Part shown: piece after piece, positions 4,194-6,834 of the stretch
Layout of the letters: the number at the start of each line of letters is the position of its first letter
How positions within the stretch are numbered: the first letter of the stretch is position 1
NCBI GenBank assembly: GCA_964558715.1
Contig: CAZLFD010000055.1
Location: 1-6,834, forward strand
Source: JBGSOV01 sp964558715
Lineage (GTDB): Bacteria > Patescibacteriota > Gracilibacteria > CAIRYL01 > GCA-016699755
Direction of reading: 5' to 3'
DNA length: 6,834 nt
Notes under the pieces: generated by a model
What the model was told of the DNA's origin: nothing
Database searches by the model: none
The model's input: only the letters and a program-made list of their open reading frames with translations
Made by a program: the position numbers and the translations under genes

Positions 4194-6701
4194 TCAGCGT
4201 GCCGTGGCTTGATACGTAATAGTGCCTGACTGCCCGGCATTTAGGCCATTCAGCGCGCAGGTAAGCACATCGCCATTATCGGTACAACCATCGGGTGGCG
4301 CTACGATGCGTATTTTGGTTTCGTCGTAATCGTCTTTCAAGATCAGAGCAGAGTAGATGTTGGCTGTGTTGTTCGAATAATTGATGGTATACGATAGCGT
4401 ACCACCAGGCTGCACCGATGAAGCGCTCGAGGTTTTTTGTACCGACAGATTACCGTTATTCGAACCATTGACAAAGACTTTTGCCGTTGCCGTTTTTCCG
4501 TTTATATCCGTCACGCGTAGTGTCGCCGTACCGACTCCGCTTGGAGCAGAAAGTTGGCAAGTGGTAAAACCACTATTGCAGTTTGTTTTCGCGATGCCGG
4601 TTGTGCCCGCATCCAGAGTATACGTGTAGTTCTGCCCACCGCTTACATTGATGAGTTGTGGCGTGACTCCTCTGGTTTTGATCTGAAATTTGGGTGAAAG
4701 TGAAAGGGTGTCGACACCACCGCTACCAGAATCGGTAATGGTCACACAGACGTTGCCGATAACATTACTCCGCTGCCCCAGCCCATCGGTTGCACTTACA
4801 TCTGCACAATGTTGGCCGTTGGTGAGGCTACTTAAATTGACTGGAATCTCGTAAGAGTACGGATTCTCACAATCAGACACATCGCGATTTGGTGGGTTTG
4901 AACTCCAGCTAAGCGGACCGCCCACAAACGAAGAACTGGCGCCAGTGTGAACGATATCGATCGCCCCACCGAGAAGGTCGTTATTCCGATCACAAACAGA
5001 GAACGAGAGTGTACTCTGCTTGGAAGAACTTGGTACCGAAGCTGGCTGCCAACGTGCGTTCGAGATAAGAGGCATCTGTGGCGGCACAGGTGGAGGTGCT
5101 GGCAATTCAAGATTAGTATTTGGATCGTTCTGACCGATAAGTGTATCGACGGCATTCACGGCGTTGATCACACCACAACCGTACTCTGAATCTTCGCCCA
5201 GGTCACCGGCATCTACCGCACTAGCGCAAAGAATATCAGAGATATCATCTGGCAGTAGCGATGCATTCGCCTGATACAAAAGGGCGACTAGTCCTGAAAT
5301 ATGCGGTACCGCCATCGATGTGCCAGACGAAGTCCCGAATTTGCCATCTTGGATTGTACTCAAGATTCCATCTGAACGTTTCCCTCCGGGCGCCAAAGCT
5401 TTCACCATGCTCGCAAAATAGTTAGAGTAATCGGCACGTTGTTTCGTTTGATCAGTCGCGCCAATAGTAAAGGCACCCGAGCAGACGGCAGGAGCATTTG
5501 AAAATGGAATGGTCAGACCGTTATCTGGGTCGGCGTTTCCACTAGAGGTGATGACAAACACGCCGGCCTGCAACGCGCGTGAAATCGCCTGCTCTTCAAT
5601 ACTCGAGCAATCGTCTTTGCGCCCGAGGCTGAGCGAGATGACATCGGCATTATTGCGCCAGGCGTAATCGATGGCAGCAACTACATCGGATGTGCGGGCA
5701 GCGCCGTCGTCTCGAAAGACCTTGAGCGCCATCAAGCGCGAATCAGGAGCAACACCCACTACGCCAGAACCGTCTTTTTTTGCGGCGATGATGCCCGCAG
5801 TATGTGTTCCGTGGAAAATCTGCCCCTTGACATCATTGTCTTTTTCGCCAAAGTCCCAGCCAAAACAATCATCGACATAGTCGTTGTTATCGTTATCGAT
5901 CCCGTCAGAGCAGTTCGATTCACCAAAGTTGCGCCAGATATTCGTTTTCAGATCAGGATGATCGATATCGACACCGGTATCAAGCGCTGCAACGATTATC
6001 CCCTGCCCAGTAAGATTGTAGTCATTCCAGACTTTATCAGCATCCATTCCTGCGCCAGATTGATTGTTATAGATATTCCACAGTACAGCCGCGTTTTCGT
6101 TATTCATGGCATTCACCGTATTCACCGGGTCGAGCAACGTGTTCGGTAAATTGTAGATATAGTTCGGTTGCACGTATTTGACCTCGGCATCTTGCGCAAA
6201 GAGCGCGATTAGCTCTTCGGTAGAACGCGTGCGGCTTTTGGCCTGAGCAAAGACAAGCCGACTGTCACCCAGCGCATTCGCACGATTAAGCCCTTGCTCA
6301 CGCATTTTCTCTACTTTTGCTTCACGACGGGTAGAAGGGTCGACGAGGTTTGCATTAAACAAGACTTGCGATTCGATTTCGAGATCTTCATCGGGAATGA
6401 TTGCCTGCAAACGGTTTTCGATCTGGCTTTCTACCGTCGAGTTCGATTGATAGGTGTTGCCATCGACTTGCTGGCCAATACCTCCCTGGTCGTCTTGAAA
6501 CACCACAATCACCTCATTGGGTTCGTATGGCGGCATATAATCATCTTCTGCATCAACAGGGGGCGGAGGCGGCGCCCCAGGAATAGCCAACTGCGCGGCA
6601 AATTCCTGAGGTGGTACCGAATCGCTCACCGTAGTCGCAATCACCGCAAAACTCGTGGTGATAATCGCTCCGGCAAGAATGATAGAAATTTTGTTTCTCA
6701 T
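4194..6701 (-). CDS. Secreted subtilisin-like (S8) serine protease with propeptide, Ig-like domains and DUF11-like tail
   Basis: An 835-residue exported protease. Residues 4-22 form a signal peptide, with likely cleavage after VIA. A Pro-rich spacer (41-60) leads to an inhibitor_I9-like propeptide, about 61-185, ending in VKYVQPNYIY. The peptidase S8 domain, about 205-522, has Asp241 in ALDTGVD, His297 in HGTHTAG, oxyanion Asn389 in SSGNAD and Ser462 in GTSMAVPH, all intact. An insert with DGIDNDNNDYVDD (266-278) is the acidic, probably Ca-binding motif seen in many S8 proteins. A Pro-rich linker (533-544) is followed by a beta-rich Ig-like region (546-655), a second one (about 664-745) and a DUF11-like domain (750-835). 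The 14 cysteines suggest disulfides. No LPXTG motif or C-terminal membrane helix is present, so it is probably released or held non-covalently. Start ATG at 6699-6701, with no Shine-Dalgarno site but a TATAAT box upstream; stop TGA. Its substrate is unknown. Confidence 0.93.
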   Translation of the reverse strand: MRNKISIILAGAIITTSFAVIATTVSDSVPPQEFAAQLAIPGAPPPPPVDAEDDYMPPYEPNEVIVVFQDDQGGIGQQVDGNTYQSNSTVESQIENRLQAIIPDEDLEIESQVLFNANLVDPSTRREAKVEKMREQGLNRANALGDSRLVFAQAKSRTRSTEELIALFAQDAEVKYVQPNYIYNLPNTLLDPVNTVNAMNNENAAVLWNIYNNQSGAGMDADKVWNDYNLTGQGIIVAALDTGVDIDHPDLKTNIWRNFGESNCSDGIDNDNNDYVDDCFGWDFGEKDNDVKGQIFHGTHTAGIIAAKKDGSGVVGVAPDSRLMALKVFRDDGAARTSDVVAAIDYAWRNNADVISLSLGRKDDCSSIEEQAISRALQAGVFVITSSGNADPDNGLTIPFSNAPAVCSGAFTIGATDQTKQRADYSNYFASMVKALAPGGKRSDGILSTIQDGKFGTSSGTSMAVPHISGLVALLYQANASLLPDDISDILCASAVDAGDLGEDSEYGCGVINAVNAVDTLIGQNDPNTNLELPAPPPVPPQMPLISNARWQPASVPSSSKQSTLSFSVCDRNNDLLGGAIDIVHTGASSSFVGGPLSWSSNPPNRDVSDCENPYSYEIPVNLSSLTNGQHCADVSATDGLGQRSNVIGNVCVTITDSGSGGVDTLSLSPKFQIKTRGVTPQLINVSGGQNYTYTLDAGTTGIAKTNCNSGFTTCQLSAPSGVGTATLRVTDINGKTATAKVFVNGSNNGNLSVQKTSSASSVQPGGTLSYTINYSNNTANIYSALILKDDYDETKIRIVAPPDGCTDNGDVLTCALNGLNAGQSGTITYQATAR

Positions 6702-6733
6702 GGGTGTTTTTCGCAGGAAGAATAAATCCTTTA

Positions 6734-6739
6734 ATTATA
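6734..6739 (-). promoter_or_regulatory. Promoter -10 box (TATAAT) of the S8 protease gene
   Basis: A perfect TATAAT lies on the minus strand 32 bp before the ATG at 6701. The hexamer 17 bp further upstream is TTTCTA, only three of six to TTGACA. Transcription would start near 6727, giving a leader of about 26 bases that ends in ACACCC and has no Shine-Dalgarno motif. Confidence 0.55.
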
Positions 6740-6834
6740 CCGGAATCTAGTGAGAATAGAAAGAGATTTTACATGAAGACATCTTCTAAGCCCCAATTCC
6801 CGTGACACTTTTCTTTCACTCACAAAGAATGGTG

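Noticed and set aside
4141..4196. Reading the S8 stop TGA as glycine (code 25), which would add a short tail
   Set aside because: No in-frame TGA occurs inside any of the four genes. A recoded genome should show many. The DUF11-like domain is already complete at the stop.

Overview
This is a bacterial window of intermediate GC content. All four coding regions read cleanly in the standard genetic code: the stops are TAA, TAG, TAG and TGA, and there are no in-frame UGA codons. The gene types (RsmA, a membrane-anchored HtrA-type protease, a secreted subtilisin-like protease with a DUF11-like tail) and the weak ribosome-binding sites would fit an uncultured lineage such as Patescibacteria. That placement is inference, because the window contains no taxonomic marker stronger than rsmA.

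Layout. From the left edge to 956 a plus-strand gene, cut by the window edge, encodes a very acidic, low-complexity, probably disordered protein of unknown function. It runs tail to tail into rsmA on the minus strand, and their stop codons share the bases CTAA. The 5' end of rsmA is odd: a conserved N-terminal segment lies upstream of the only in-frame ordinary start codon. A gene-free stretch follows (1760-2380). It holds coding-like remnants, a TTTGGG-rich repeat block and a run of five stem-loops. Next come two minus-strand protease genes separated by a second gene-free, hairpin-rich stretch (3713-4193): an HtrA/DegP-family protease (2381-3712) and a large secreted S8 protease (4194-6701). 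The S8 gene has a clear TATAAT promoter box just upstream.

Biology. RsmA is a housekeeping 16S rRNA dimethyltransferase. The two proteases probably act outside the cytoplasmic membrane, HtrA as a tethered quality-control protease and the S8 protein as an exported, disulfide-rich protease. They are 481 bp apart with hairpins between them, so they are neighbours rather than an obvious operon. The most unusual content is non-coding: both gaps lie downstream of minus-strand protease genes, and both are packed with stem-loops that include a shared dispersed repeat (core GAGCsGCACCTGAACCrGT). I see no complete new multi-gene system. The hairpin family and the rsmA start are the best leads.
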